A DNA stretch of 48,000 nucleotides from Pseudomonadota bacterium (lineage in GTDB: Bacteria > Desulfobacterota > Desulfobacteria > Desulfobacterales > Desulfobacteraceae), in assembly GCA_018821535.1 (NCBI GenBank), contig JAHJLV010000046.1, positions 1 through 48,000 of the forward strand, given 5' to 3'. Numbering within the stretch: position 1 is the first letter of the stretch; the number at the start of each line of letters is the position of its first letter. The notes beneath the pieces are model-generated. The model had not been told where the DNA came from and made no database searches. It saw only the letters and a program-made list of their open reading frames with translations. Positions 16,624 to 25,243 of this stretch are shown one piece after another. A program made the position numbers and the translations under genes.

Positions 16624-17394
16624 ATGAAAAAATACGTAATTATCATTCTTTTTTCTGTGTTATGGATGTCAACAGGGCATGCCAGGGATTTTATAGTTGA
16701 ATATGTTGAGGAAAATTATAATGAAACCCAGGCCCAGTTTTCTTATGATCCATTAATCTATCATTCCATACAGGTTAATTCAGATGCCGGGCCCAAGGTA
16801 TTGATTCTTCAGGGCAATGATTATCATTATCGTAACTGGCTCAGGCATTATATTGCCCAGGATAAAAAATTTATTGCACAGATTGCTGATGACCGGGTGG
16901 ATGAATTTATTACATCTTCAGCCTATAAAATGGATGTCACTTCCCTGCATCCGTTTAACGGGAACAAATGGGAGAATTCCAGGTTGAAACAGTCCCGGGA
17001 TATGGATGTTCAGGGGGACAATAACATTTTAATTGTAGATCCAAATGAAAAACGATCCCATCTGGCGCAAATGATTATCAAAAAAATGGGATATGGTGTG
17101 ATCCTTTTTTCTTCAGCCCAGGCAGCGTTGAATGTGTTTGAGCTGCAGCCTGAAAAATTCAAAATGGTGATCGCCAATCATGCAGTACCGGATATGGCGC
17201 TGGAGGATTTTGTTGATCGTATAGTGAAAGCGGATCATACCAAGCCGGTAATTATCGACGTCGGCTATCATGAGCCACAGATCAAAGACCTTTTGTCCAC
17301 AAGATTTTCAGGTTTGAGATCAGTTCATTTAAAACAGGTGATCTTAAGAGAACTGTCTAAAGCTATTGTAAATCTGATGAAGGAAAGTGCCTGA
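16624..17394 (+). CDS. Exported protein with degenerate receiver-like domain
   Basis: A 256-residue protein. It begins with a signal peptide (MKKYVIIILFSVLWMSTGHA, likely cut after GHA). Residues ~30-125 hold VLILQGNDYHYRNWL and are unassigned. Residues ~135-250 look like a CheY-type receiver: NILIVDPNEKRSHLAQ (first strand with a single acidic Asp), GYGVILFSSAQAALNVFE, then MVIANHAVPDM where the phospho-accepting Asp is an Asn, KPVIIDVGYH and HLKQ. The acceptor loss plus an export signal means it cannot work as a normal two-component regulator; it may be a binding domain. I prefer ATG 16624 (GGGA upstream) over ATG 16612. The next gene starts 3 nt after its stop. Confidence 0.6.
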   Translation: MKKYVIIILFSVLWMSTGHARDFIVEYVEENYNETQAQFSYDPLIYHSIQVNSDAGPKVLILQGNDYHYRNWLRHYIAQDKKFIAQIADDRVDEFITSSAYKMDVTSLHPFNGNKWENSRLKQSRDMDVQGDNNILIVDPNEKRSHLAQMIIKKMGYGVILFSSAQAALNVFELQPEKFKMVIANHAVPDMALEDFVDRIVKADHTKPVIIDVGYHEPQIKDLLSTRFSGLRSVHLKQVILRELSKAIVNLMKESA

Positions 17395-17397
17395 CAG

Positions 17398-17829
17398 ATG
17401 AAAAAAATAATTTTTACATGTATGCTGCTTTCCGGTTTGCTTTTTGTTTATGTGAACGCTGTTTTTGCAGATGAGTTTGAATTTAATAAAATTCAGATGA
17501 GTTTTAAAAATTTTGTGCAGTGTGAACTGACCCGGACGCAGGCGGACAATCATTTTAATGGCAAACCATTTAAAATTACCATGATCGACCTGTTTGACAT
17601 TCAGACAGAAGCAGATATGAAAATTGTCACCGGCGCTGTTCAATGCTTTGTTGTTGACAAGCATATCACGCTTTATGCGGCAGTTGGGTTAAAAAAGATT
17701 ATGGATGTGGAGCAGGTATTGTATTATACGATTAGAAACAGCGATTTTACCATTCTGGCCACCGAACTGATTAAATACCCGTATAAAGAAAGATGCAAAT
17801 GGTCTCAGTACTGGATAGATATTGACTGA
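17398..17829 (+). CDS. Hypothetical exported protein
   Basis: A 143-residue protein with a signal peptide (IIFTCMLLSGLLFVYVNAVFA, then DEFEF) and three cysteines in the mature part (FVQCEL, VQCFVV, ERCKW). The mature chain has a mixed alpha/beta pattern (KMITG-type strands, HITLYAAVGL). No family recognised. It begins 3 nt after the pseudo-receiver gene, so the two are almost certainly cotranscribed and could interact in the periplasm. It converges with the gspB-like gene, 4 nt apart. Confidence 0.6.
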   Translation: MKKIIFTCMLLSGLLFVYVNAVFADEFEFNKIQMSFKNFVQCELTRTQADNHFNGKPFKITMIDLFDIQTEADMKIVTGAVQCFVVDKHITLYAAVGLKKIMDVEQVLYYTIRNSDFTILATELIKYPYKERCKWSQYWIDID

Positions 17830-17833
17830 TATT

Positions 17834-18490
17834 TTACCGATATTTGAATTTAAGACTGAATTTTTTTCCGGATTTTTCCACAATGATTTCATCCTTGCCA
17901 ATGTTCACTATCCGATAATCCTGAATAAAATCATTTTCGGCCACAATTGTATTATTGACAACAGCAATTCTATCTTCCGGTATCTTTGCCCAGGAAATAG
18001 CCTGTACTTTAAATGATGAATCCTCCTTGATTTCTTCTATACTATTATCATCAGTAATATTTTCGGTTGCTGTTCTTAAATCTGATGTTTGCGTTTTTTG
18101 GGCTGTTTCATTTGCAGGCATGGGATCTGATAATTTTGGAGATTCAGATATCGGGTCTGGATACTTCAGTTCAGGAATGTCTTCAGGAGTGACTACAGGC
18201 AAGATTGCCGGCTTGGGGGACGGTGCTGTTTTTGGGACAGTTGGACGATTATCAGAAGATGGTTTATTCGGTATGTTGTTTGTTGATACGATATGAAAAC
18301 ATACAAAACCCGTGATAGCAAGAATGCCAATGGCCAGCAGGATTTTGGGAAGTTTAAAAGTGTTTCCCTTTGCGGAAGTCCAGGATTTTGAATCAAAGAT
18401 TCTTTGCAGGTTTATTTTCAGATCCGGGTTGTTGCTATGCAAAGATCCGTCCTGTTCCGCTTTTTTCAATGCCTTTAGAATCGAACTCAT
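17834..18490 (-). CDS. GspB-like general secretion pathway protein
   Basis: A 218-residue bitopic protein: cytoplasmic N-terminus starting MSSILKALKKAE (a start shared by GspB/ExeB-type proteins), one transmembrane helix (ILLAIGILAITGFVCFHIV, ~50-68), a Pro-rich periplasmic linker (~75-150) and a C-terminal beta domain (VQAISWAKIPEDRIAVVNNTIV ... DYRIVNIGKDEIIVEKSGKKF) matching the type II secretion GspB C-terminal domain. With GspA it is thought to insert or anchor the secretin through peptidoglycan. Start overlaps the gspA-like stop by 4 bp. Confidence 0.8.
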   Translation of the reverse strand: MSSILKALKKAEQDGSLHSNNPDLKINLQRIFDSKSWTSAKGNTFKLPKILLAIGILAITGFVCFHIVSTNNIPNKPSSDNRPTVPKTAPSPKPAILPVVTPEDIPELKYPDPISESPKLSDPMPANETAQKTQTSDLRTATENITDDNSIEEIKEDSSFKVQAISWAKIPEDRIAVVNNTIVAENDFIQDYRIVNIGKDEIIVEKSGKKFSLKFKYR

Positions 18491-20166
18491 TTGAGGCTGC
18501 CCTCTGTACTTTTTGCCAAAGTTTTGTCTGTTAGAAATGGGGTGGATGGATCATTTTGCTCCCGGATCAGGGCAAGTTTTGTCATCGGTCCCACAAGCCC
18601 GTCTTCATCCAGCCCGTATGTATTCTGAATCTGTCTGACAGCCTTTTTAACCGCTTCACCGTAAAACGGCCCAGGTTCTATATCGGTATAGCCCAGTTGC
18701 CTGAGAACCAGTTTGATCGACATCACGGAAAAGCGTGGAGAATCCTGGGAAATGATATCTGTATATCCGAAGATATTCCGGCATACGATAAAAATATCTT
18801 TGCCTAAAAGCGGGAGCAGGTCTTTTTTTGAAATTTTAAAACTGTCTTTTTTATTCTGAAATGAAATAACATACTCATTATCAGGGGTTATTTTGCTGAC
18901 AACCATATACTGTGCCGGTAAATCTTTATCTGAAACAAGCTTGAGAACAGCGGGCAGATTGAATTTTTCCACCTGGTTGTCCCAGTGTTCAGCATGAAAT
19001 ATTAAAAAATTATGATGCACAGAAGTCATTTTAAAAAAATCAAGGTCATTTTGAATCTGCCGGGATAAATTTTCTGACAGGGGTAGCGTCTGGGTTCCCC
19101 ATAGGGAAAGAATATGGGTCAATGCCTCTTCCCGTGTTTGCGTATGTGGAATATTTGATAAAAGAGGCGGGTTTGGTTCAATCTGCTTTCCGGTTTCCAT
19201 TGCAGGGGTTTTGGGGCCTGCATTTCTGGATGTGCCGGATACCCATTTTGACGGAATATGGTTATATGCCAGAAACAGAATAATAATGGAAAAAATTACT
19301 GCTAAAAAAGGCCACAAGGCAATTTTGGTATCTTTTGAGAGCTCAGGATAGTCAAAAGGTTTATGCGCCTCAAGTTCTTTTGCCGCAATATTGACAATGG
19401 ACGCATTAATTTTTTTTTTGTTCAGACTGTATGCGGTGATAAGGGATCTGTCACACAGAATATTTATTTTTCTGGGTATTCCTTTTGAATGCTCATAAAC
19501 CTTTTTCTGGGCATTGGGCGTAAACAGGCTCTGAGGCGTTCGTGAGGCTATCAGTATCCGATGATCAATATAATTCCGGGTTTCTTCTAAAGTTAACGGC
19601 AGTATATGACAGCTTAAATTAATCCGCTGTCGCAACTGCCGCATATTAAATGAGTTTAAAAGCGTACTGAGCTCGGGTTGACCGACCAGGACAATCTGGA
19701 GTAATTTGTTTCTGGTGGTTTCAAGGTTTGACAAAAGCCTGAGCTGTTCCAGAGTTTCTTTTCCCAAATGCTGGGCTTCATCAATAAGAAGGATAACAGA
19801 TTTTCCCTGGGCTTTTTTATTGAGCAGAAATTGATTCAAAGAATGGGTCAGGTCTATGATATCAGAAGATGTAAAATTGATACCCAGTTCGAAATGAAGC
19901 ATCTTGAGCAGTTGAACAGGTGTCAGTTTAGGATTGAAAATAAAGGCAGCTTCTATGTCTTTGTCCAGATCTTCAAGGAATGTGCGACACAATGTTGTTT
20001 TGCCAGCCCCGACTTCTCCGGTAATTTCAACAAAACCGTCCCCTTGTGATATGGCATACGCCAGATGGGCCAATGCATTTTCATGGCTTTTGCCAAGAAA
20101 AAGGAATTTGGGATTTGGAATCAGCTTGAACGGTTTTTCCCTGAAACCGAAAAATCCATTGTACAT
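18487..20166 (-). CDS. GspA/ExeA-like AAA ATPase with peptidoglycan-binding domain
   Basis: A 559-residue protein. Residues 1-~270 are the ExeA/GspA AAA domain: MYNGFFGFREKPFKLIPNP, Walker A GEVGAGKTTL (~50), Walker B VILLIDEAQ (~125), LRQRI arginine region. A transmembrane helix follows (LWPFLAVIFSIIILFLAY, ~285-303), then a ~150-residue periplasmic part and a C-terminal PG_binding_1 domain (IKLVLRQLGY...FYGEAVKKAVRQIQ...GLDEDGLVGPMT). In type II secretion, GspA and GspB form an ATP-driven inner-membrane complex that opens peptidoglycan for secretin assembly. The rest of the gsp machinery is not in the window; similar ATPases also occur near type IV pili or EpsC-like exopolysaccharide genes. 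Confidence 0.85.
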   Translation of the reverse strand: MYNGFFGFREKPFKLIPNPKFLFLGKSHENALAHLAYAISQGDGFVEITGEVGAGKTTLCRTFLEDLDKDIEAAFIFNPKLTPVQLLKMLHFELGINFTSSDIIDLTHSLNQFLLNKKAQGKSVILLIDEAQHLGKETLEQLRLLSNLETTRNKLLQIVLVGQPELSTLLNSFNMRQLRQRINLSCHILPLTLEETRNYIDHRILIASRTPQSLFTPNAQKKVYEHSKGIPRKINILCDRSLITAYSLNKKKINASIVNIAAKELEAHKPFDYPELSKDTKIALWPFLAVIFSIIILFLAYNHIPSKWVSGTSRNAGPKTPAMETGKQIEPNPPLLSNIPHTQTREEALTHILSLWGTQTLPLSENLSRQIQNDLDFFKMTSVHHNFLIFHAEHWDNQVEKFNLPAVLKLVSDKDLPAQYMVVSKITPDNEYVISFQNKKDSFKISKKDLLPLLGKDIFIVCRNIFGYTDIISQDSPRFSVMSIKLVLRQLGYTDIEPGPFYGEAVKKAVRQIQNTYGLDEDGLVGPMTKLALIREQNDPSTPFLTDKTLAKSTEGSLK

Positions 20167-20183
20167 ATATATAACTCCATTGT

Positions 20184-20223
20184 TTTAATTGGGGATATCA
20201 TTTATCTGATATCCCCAATTAAA
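20184..20223. promoter_or_regulatory. Perfect 17-bp hairpin just upstream of the gspA-like gene
   Basis: Arms 20184-20200 and 20207-20223 (core GGGGATATCA / TGATATCCCC) are perfectly complementary with a 6-nt loop. On the minus strand it lies after the PilZ stop and ends a few bases before the gspA Shine-Dalgarno (ATGGAG, ~20172-20177). No T-run follows on either strand, so a processing site, mRNA stabiliser or translation-controlling structure is more likely than a plain terminator. Confidence 0.6.
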
Positions 20224-20265
20224 GCTGCGCACCATCAAGCAAATTTTGTGATGATATCTTTTACT

Positions 20266-20574
20266 TTACTCAATTGGCGGAGGTGGGGTGGTTCTCCAGT
20301 AGTGGATGGCGAATCCCCTTTCGGACTTTCTGACAACCTGTCCTGCATGGTTTCGCGCAATACCATTTTCATCAATGAAAGAAACCTTAACTGTGTCATT
20401 AATTTGTAATTTTTCAGGTGTGTTTGTTTTGATAAAAAGACCGGTAAGACTGCTGTTTTCAATTTCTTCAACAATTTCTTCTTCGCCTTTTATCAGTTTT
20501 ACATCTGTTTTGAGATCTGTTCTTTCAGCTTCGCGCCGTTCAACATCCTGACCTGCCAGACTTTTTTTGGACAT
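20266..20574 (-). CDS. PilZ-domain c-di-GMP-binding protein
   Basis: A 102-residue single-domain PilZ protein. Both ligand motifs are present: RxxxR (RREAER, ~13-18) and the (D/N)xSxxG motif (NSSLTG, ~41-46), followed by the beta-barrel (TVKVSFIDENG, GQVVRKSERGFAIHY). It should bind cyclic di-GMP and pass the signal to a partner. It has its own consensus-like promoter (20612-20640) and a GGAGG ribosome site, and is followed on the same strand by gspA-like and gspB-like genes, so c-di-GMP may control that secretion or envelope function. Confidence 0.8.
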   Translation of the reverse strand: MSKKSLAGQDVERREAERTDLKTDVKLIKGEEEIVEEIENSSLTGLFIKTNTPEKLQINDTVKVSFIDENGIARNHAGQVVRKSERGFAIHYWRTTPPPPIE

Positions 20575-20611
20575 AGTATGATATTCCTCCAGTTTAGTGA
20601 GTAATTCTGAA

Positions 20612-20640
20612 TTTATATCTCAAAGATTATCACTTGGCAA
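20612..20640 (-). promoter_or_regulatory. Sigma-70-type promoter of the PilZ gene
   Basis: Reading the minus strand: -35 TTGCCA (20640-20635), a 17-bp spacer, -10 TATAAA (20617-20612). Transcription would start about 30 bases before the PilZ ATG, leaving room for the GGAGG site. Confidence 0.55.
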
Positions 20641-20806
20641 CACTATATTGAACAGATAAAAACCAGGGGCGAAATCTGTATCAATTCTTGACTTAAGTGC
20701 ACAGTTTCATTAAAAAGATAAAGTCTTGATAACCAACTCTAAAAGTGGAGGCGTGTGTGTTTTTGTATATTGATATTTACTGCTTAAGAAATTTCTGTGT
20801 GTTTTG

Positions 20807-22525
20807 ATGGCAGCAGCTTTTTATAAAGAATTTGAACCTGAAGATCTGCCGATACCGGATAAACAGATTATGCAGCTCATTCAGTACACATTGCGGGAAG
20901 ACGCGGATGTGGATGTTTTGGCTCGTCTTATATCTGTCAATCCAGTATTGACTGCACAGCTTTTAGGACTGGTCAATTCAGCATTTTTCGGTTTCCGCCA
21001 GAATGTACAGACGATTTCGGATGCAGTGATCGCCATGGGGATGGAAAGCTTAAAAAATCTGGTGCTGTGCTTTGCTGTTAAAGAGGCATTGTCAAAAAAG
21101 GAAATACCCGGGTTTGATATTGACAGCTTCTGGGAAGATTCCATCCGCAGGGGAGTGGCTGCCAAGCAGTTGGGCTATCTTGTAAATGGTCCTGTTGAAA
21201 AGGCCTTTACTGCCGGAATGCTTCAGGATGTCGGTTTGCTGGCTTTATTTGCAATGGAACCGGAAAAAGTTGACCGCTGGCCGCTGCTGCGTTCAAATCT
21301 TCCCACCTTGCGTCGCAAAATGGAAGAGGACCTGTTTCATGTCACCCATGACAGTGTGGGTGCAATGCTGGCAAAAAAATGGAATCTTCCGTCAATTTAT
21401 TCATTTTCCATCGGTTCTCATCATGATTTTTTTAATAAAGATGAAACTGCGGATTTTGGAAATGCTCAAAAACAGACGGTTCTGGCAGGAATGATGTATC
21501 TGGCAGATTTGTGCAATGCGGTTTATACCTGCCATGACAAGGGAGATGCACTGATTAGCCTTAAGAAAAAGGCCAGGCATCTGTTCAAGCTGACAGAAGA
21601 TCAGGTGGAACTGCTGCTGAGAATTCTCCCGGACCAGGTAAAGGAAACGTCAGATGCGCTTGAGCTCAGTGTCGGTCCTCAGATTAATTATGAGACAGTC
21701 ATGGGCCATGTGAATCTTAAACTGGTCAAAGATAATATCTCGTATCAGGAATTAACCTGGCAGCTTCAGAATTCGTTAAAAGAACGGGATGAATATGCAG
21801 AAAAACTTGAAAATGAGCTGGATATCGCAAGGGAAATTCAAAAAAGTCTTCAGCCGGATATTGATAAGATCCAGCAGGTCGGGGCCTTCAATATCCCGGC
21901 CTACCATCTGTCCGGTGATTTTTATGATTATTTTACCAAAGCTGACGGCACGATCTGTTTCTGTCTGGGAGATGTCTCAGGCAAAGGGACATCAGCAGCT
22001 TTGCTGATGGCAAAAGCGGTTTCTCTGTTCAGGTGCCTGTGCAAAGTTCTGGATGATGTCAGCCAGATTGTGCAGCTGATGAACAATGAATTATGTGAAA
22101 CCGGTGTAAGGGGCATGTTCATAACCTTTGTGGGTGGGTGGCTGAATCCGGACACCAATGAGATCACCATTGTGAATGTGGGACACCTTCCGCCGTTTCT
22201 GGTGAATAAAAAAGGCATTATAAAAATAGAACCGTCTGATCCGCCTTTAGGGGTAATGTTGGGTGTTTTGCATCCTGCCAGAAAATTTTCACTTCAGGAT
22301 AAACGGTTGTATCTGTATACGGACGGCTTTACGGAAGGTCGGATGAAAACAGGCAAAAAAGAGGATATTGGCAAGGAACTGGGTTTGAAAGGTTTTCTGC
22401 GATGGCTCGTTCAGTCAAAGGAGTTGCCTCTCAACCAACAGATGAATTGGATAAAAGAACAGTGCAAAACTCAACTGGCCCCTCAGTCAGATGATTTGAC
22501 ATTGATGATTTTATCCGGGGAATAA
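20807..22525 (+). CDS. HDOD domain - PP2C (SpoIIE/RsbU) serine phosphatase
   Basis: A 572-residue cytoplasmic regulator. Residues ~15-265 form an HDOD domain (LPIPDKQIMQLIQ, LVNSAFFGF, ISDAVIAMGMESLKNLV, AGMLQDVGLLAL). A coiled coil (~320-345, ELDIAREIQKSLQP) joins a PP2C-type phosphatase domain (~345-573): SGDFYDYF, LGDVSGKGTSAALLMA, NVGHLPPFLV, YTDGFTE, SDDLTLM, with the metal-binding Asp residues kept. Such phosphatases dephosphorylate STAS anti-anti-sigma proteins. ATG 20807 is the start; a TTG three bases upstream is less likely. It converges on the RsbW-like gene, so it belongs to the same partner-switching neighbourhood. Confidence 0.88.
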   Translation: MAAAFYKEFEPEDLPIPDKQIMQLIQYTLREDADVDVLARLISVNPVLTAQLLGLVNSAFFGFRQNVQTISDAVIAMGMESLKNLVLCFAVKEALSKKEIPGFDIDSFWEDSIRRGVAAKQLGYLVNGPVEKAFTAGMLQDVGLLALFAMEPEKVDRWPLLRSNLPTLRRKMEEDLFHVTHDSVGAMLAKKWNLPSIYSFSIGSHHDFFNKDETADFGNAQKQTVLAGMMYLADLCNAVYTCHDKGDALISLKKKARHLFKLTEDQVELLLRILPDQVKETSDALELSVGPQINYETVMGHVNLKLVKDNISYQELTWQLQNSLKERDEYAEKLENELDIAREIQKSLQPDIDKIQQVGAFNIPAYHLSGDFYDYFTKADGTICFCLGDVSGKGTSAALLMAKAVSLFRCLCKVLDDVSQIVQLMNNELCETGVRGMFITFVGGWLNPDTNEITIVNVGHLPPFLVNKKGIIKIEPSDPPLGVMLGVLHPARKFSLQDKRLYLYTDGFTEGRMKTGKKEDIGKELGLKGFLRWLVQSKELPLNQQMNWIKEQCKTQLAPQSDDLTLMILSGE

Positions 22526-22531
22526 TGTATT

Positions 22532-22939
22532 CTACAGTTTTTTGATCAATTTGATCTGATTGTATCCATCTTTTGTGCGGCAGTATTCCACATTGTCCAT
22601 CACCTGTTTGATGATGTAGATACCTAAACCGCCGGGCTTGACATCGGTCACATCTCTGGGTTGAGCTGAACAGATGTCAAATTCGGCTCCATTGTCCCTG
22701 ATGGTGATGCAAATAGATTCCCTGGTCAATTCTATGGTCAGATTGATCCGGCAGTCAGGATTGTTTTTATAGCTGTGCCGTATGATATTGGAACAGGTTT
22801 CGTCCACGGCAAGAATGATGCTTGAGATGATTTCTTCGGACAGATTGGTAACAGCGGCTGCATTTGAAATTTCCTTTCGTATCCGGGCAAGATTTCTGGG
22901 ATGTGATTTTATGTTCAGATGAATCGGTTTTGATTCCAT
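22532..22939 (-). CDS. RsbW/SpoIIAB-like anti-sigma factor serine kinase
   Basis: A 135-residue GHKL kinase: N-box ILAVDETCSNIIRHSY (~42-57), G1 RDNGAEFD (~85) and G2 GGLGIYIIKQ (~113). In partner switching it phosphorylates a STAS antagonist on Ser and sequesters a sigma factor or another partner. It lies 15 nt downstream of the GAF-PP2C phosphatase gene, with which it forms an operon. The nearest STAS protein is in the Mla operon at 26474. No sigma factor gene is in the window. Confidence 0.87.
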   Translation of the reverse strand: MESKPIHLNIKSHPRNLARIRKEISNAAAVTNLSEEIISSIILAVDETCSNIIRHSYKNNPDCRINLTIELTRESICITIRDNGAEFDICSAQPRDVTDVKPGGLGIYIIKQVMDNVEYCRTKDGYNQIKLIKKL

Positions 22940-22954
22940 AAAGTATACCGTATT

Positions 22955-24295
22955 TTAAGTTTCTGGCAAATTTGAATGATGACTGAACACAAGCAAGGTC
23001 AAATCATCACTGTGGCCTTCTGCTGTTGTAAAACTGTCCACGGACCGGGTTACGGCGTCACAGATCATCTTTGGATCATTCGGCTGATCCTGAATGATCT
23101 TGAGCAGTCGCCGGATACCATATAATTCTCCTGCATTATCCTTGGCTTCGATAATTCCATCTGTGTACAGGGCAATGCTTGAATTGTCTTCAATATGAAA
23201 TGTTTCCTGCTCAAATTCAACAAACGGGATAATGCCTAAAGGGGGGCCTTTTTTGCTGTCATGTCCTAAAAGCCGTGCGCCGTCTTCATCCGTGTAAACA
23301 GGAGACATATGCCCTGCATTTGCCATGATGATCCGGTTTTCAACCGTGTCTAAAAGCAGGTAGACCATGGTGACAAACATACCTCTTTTGGCACGTTCGC
23401 ATAAGACATTATTGACCTGGGCCAGCAATGTCCTGGGTTCTGGATATAAAAGGGTATAATATAAAAGGTCTGATGTCAGCCTTGCCATAAACAAAGAAGC
23501 AGATATTCCTTTTCCAGAGACATCTCCCAATACTATACCCAGCTTGTTTGCCGGCAGTTTGAAAAAATTATAAAAATCACCGCCGATTTCCAGGGCAGGC
23601 TCATTGACTGCTGAAAAGGTATAGGTTTGATATTCCGGAAGGGATTTGGGCAGAAAACTTTCCTGTACTTCCTTGGCCAGTTTTAAATCTCTTTCAAGGG
23701 TTTCTCTTTGAATGATGATCCTATGCATTTTTGCCGTATCAATGGCAACGGCTGCACTGCTGCTGATGGTTATCAGCATTTCCAGCTCTTCTGATGTGAA
23801 GACAAAGGGTTCTGTCATTTTGTTGATGACCTGGATAACACCGATAATTTCTCCTCTGACTTTTAACGGTACACACAACATGGCCCGGGTTCTGTAACTG
23901 GTTTTTCTATCATAATCCGGTGAAAAATCTGGGTGATCATAAACATCTTCAATATTCAAAGGAATACCTGTCTGGGCAACCCTGCCGGCAATGCCTTCTC
24001 CTTTTTTAAGGCGATAGATTTCTTTTATTTCCTGGCTTACATCGCCAAGAGCGATCTGAAATGTCAGGTCTCCGGTGGGCTCATCAATTAAAAGCAGACT
24101 GACAGCATCTGCAGTAAAGGCTTTTTTTGTGGTTTCCATAACGCTGGAAAGCAGTTTGCCTATGGAAAGTTCTGAATTGATCAGATTGGCGATCTCAATA
24201 CAGTTGGACAGACGCTCTACTTTTCTGATGCATGCTGTCAGATCTTTTGGCGGACTGGCGGTCAATTGCCCAAATATATTATTGATCATGGTCAT
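22955..24295 (-). CDS. GAF domain - PP2C (RsbU-like) serine phosphatase
   Basis: A 446-residue protein: a GAF sensor domain (~30-190; SLLLIDEPTGDLTFQI, EGIAGRVAQTGIPLNI, AMLCVPLKVRGEIIGVIQVIN), a signalling helix (ERDLKLAKEVQESFLPKSLP) and a PP2C/SpoIIE phosphatase (~225-440; GGDFYNFF, LGDVSGKGISASLFMA, NAGHMSP, YTDGIIEAKD, SDDLTLLVF). It likely answers a small ligand or redox signal and dephosphorylates the STAS partner, opposing the RsbW-like kinase encoded 15 nt downstream. The start is ATG 24295 (MTMINN) or ATG 24289; neither has a Shine-Dalgarno, and a consensus promoter ends only five bases upstream. Confidence 0.87.
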   Translation of the reverse strand: MTMINNIFGQLTASPPKDLTACIRKVERLSNCIEIANLINSELSIGKLLSSVMETTKKAFTADAVSLLLIDEPTGDLTFQIALGDVSQEIKEIYRLKKGEGIAGRVAQTGIPLNIEDVYDHPDFSPDYDRKTSYRTRAMLCVPLKVRGEIIGVIQVINKMTEPFVFTSEELEMLITISSSAAVAIDTAKMHRIIIQRETLERDLKLAKEVQESFLPKSLPEYQTYTFSAVNEPALEIGGDFYNFFKLPANKLGIVLGDVSGKGISASLFMARLTSDLLYYTLLYPEPRTLLAQVNNVLCERAKRGMFVTMVYLLLDTVENRIIMANAGHMSPVYTDEDGARLLGHDSKKGPPLGIIPFVEFEQETFHIEDNSSIALYTDGIIEAKDNAGELYGIRRLLKIIQDQPNDPKMICDAVTRSVDSFTTAEGHSDDLTLLVFSHHSNLPET

Positions 24296-24300
24296 GTTTT

Positions 24301-24329
24301 TTTATATAAAGCCTTTTATAGTTTGTCAA
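24301..24329 (-). promoter_or_regulatory. Consensus promoter giving a near-leaderless mRNA
   Basis: Minus strand: -35 TTGACA (24329-24324), 17-bp spacer, -10 TATAAA (24306-24301), then AAAAC and the ATG of the GAF-PP2C gene. Transcription should begin at or next to the start codon. Confidence 0.6.
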
Positions 24330-24443
24330 TCTTTGTAATTATCGTTGACACGACATATCGGGTACGCTATCTATAAAAAATATATTTGACAGAGATTTAG
24401 CACGGTTTAAAAAAAATCTAATAACCCAGCAGATAAAAGAACC

Positions 24444-25229
24444 ATGATTCGAGTAGAAAATCTTGTAAAACGGTACGGAAACATAGTTGCATCAAACAAC
24501 TTAAACTGCCATTTTGAAAAGGGGAAGGTGACCGTAATCCTTGGTGGAAGCGGCTCGGGTAAAAGTACATTGCTCAGGCAGCTCACCGGTCTTGAACAGG
24601 CAGATTCCGGCGCTGTGTATTTTGACGGGGTAAATCTGACCGGCCTGAGTAAGAAAAAACTGTATGTATTGAGAAAAAAAATGGGCATGCTGTTTCAGGG
24701 GTCAGCACTTTTTAATTATCTGAATATTTTTGAGAATATTGCGTTTCCGTTAAGAGAGCATACCAAGATTGCTGACAATATCATTAAAACCATTGTCACC
24801 ATGAAACTTGAAATGGTAGGGTTGCGAGGGACAGAAAATTTAATGCCTTCGCAGTTATCCGGCGGTATGATGAAGCGGGTCGGGCTGGCCCGGGCAATTG
24901 TAATGGATCCCAAAATTATTTTTTATGATGAACCCACCTCCGGTCTTGATCCGATTTCAACAGGGGTGATTGATAAATTGATAAGGGATCTGAATAAAAC
25001 CCTGAATATCACGACTGTAGTTGTTTCCCATGATATTGAATCCTGTTTCAGGATTGCAGATAATATTATTATTCTTTTTTATGGGGATATTATTGCCAGC
25101 GGCACAGCTCAAGAAATTAGAAACAGTAAGGATCCGAGAGTAAAACAGTTTATTAACGGAGATCCGGAAGGTCCGATTCCGTTTACCCGGACCAGCAAGA
25201 ATTATTTAGATGAAATACTGATTGATTAA
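24444..25229 (+). CDS. mlaF: MlaF: ATPase of the Mla phospholipid ABC transporter
   Basis: A 261-residue ABC ATPase: Walker A GGSGSGKST (~36), Q-loop LFQGSALF, signature QLSGGMMKRVGLARA (~137), Walker B IIFYDEPTSGLDPIS (~158) and H-loop VSHD. The MMKR variant of the signature is typical of MlaF/Ttg2A. It energises retrograde or anterograde phospholipid transport between inner and outer membranes with MlaE, MlaD and MlaC. First gene of a five-gene operon; mlaE follows after 14 nt. An MlaA gene is not in the window. Confidence 0.93.
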   Translation: MIRVENLVKRYGNIVASNNLNCHFEKGKVTVILGGSGSGKSTLLRQLTGLEQADSGAVYFDGVNLTGLSKKKLYVLRKKMGMLFQGSALFNYLNIFENIAFPLREHTKIADNIIKTIVTMKLEMVGLRGTENLMPSQLSGGMMKRVGLARAIVMDPKIIFYDEPTSGLDPISTGVIDKLIRDLNKTLNITTVVVSHDIESCFRIADNIIILFYGDIIASGTAQEIRNSKDPRVKQFINGDPEGPIPFTRTSKNYLDEILID

Positions 25230-25243
25230 AGGGGTCTATTAAT

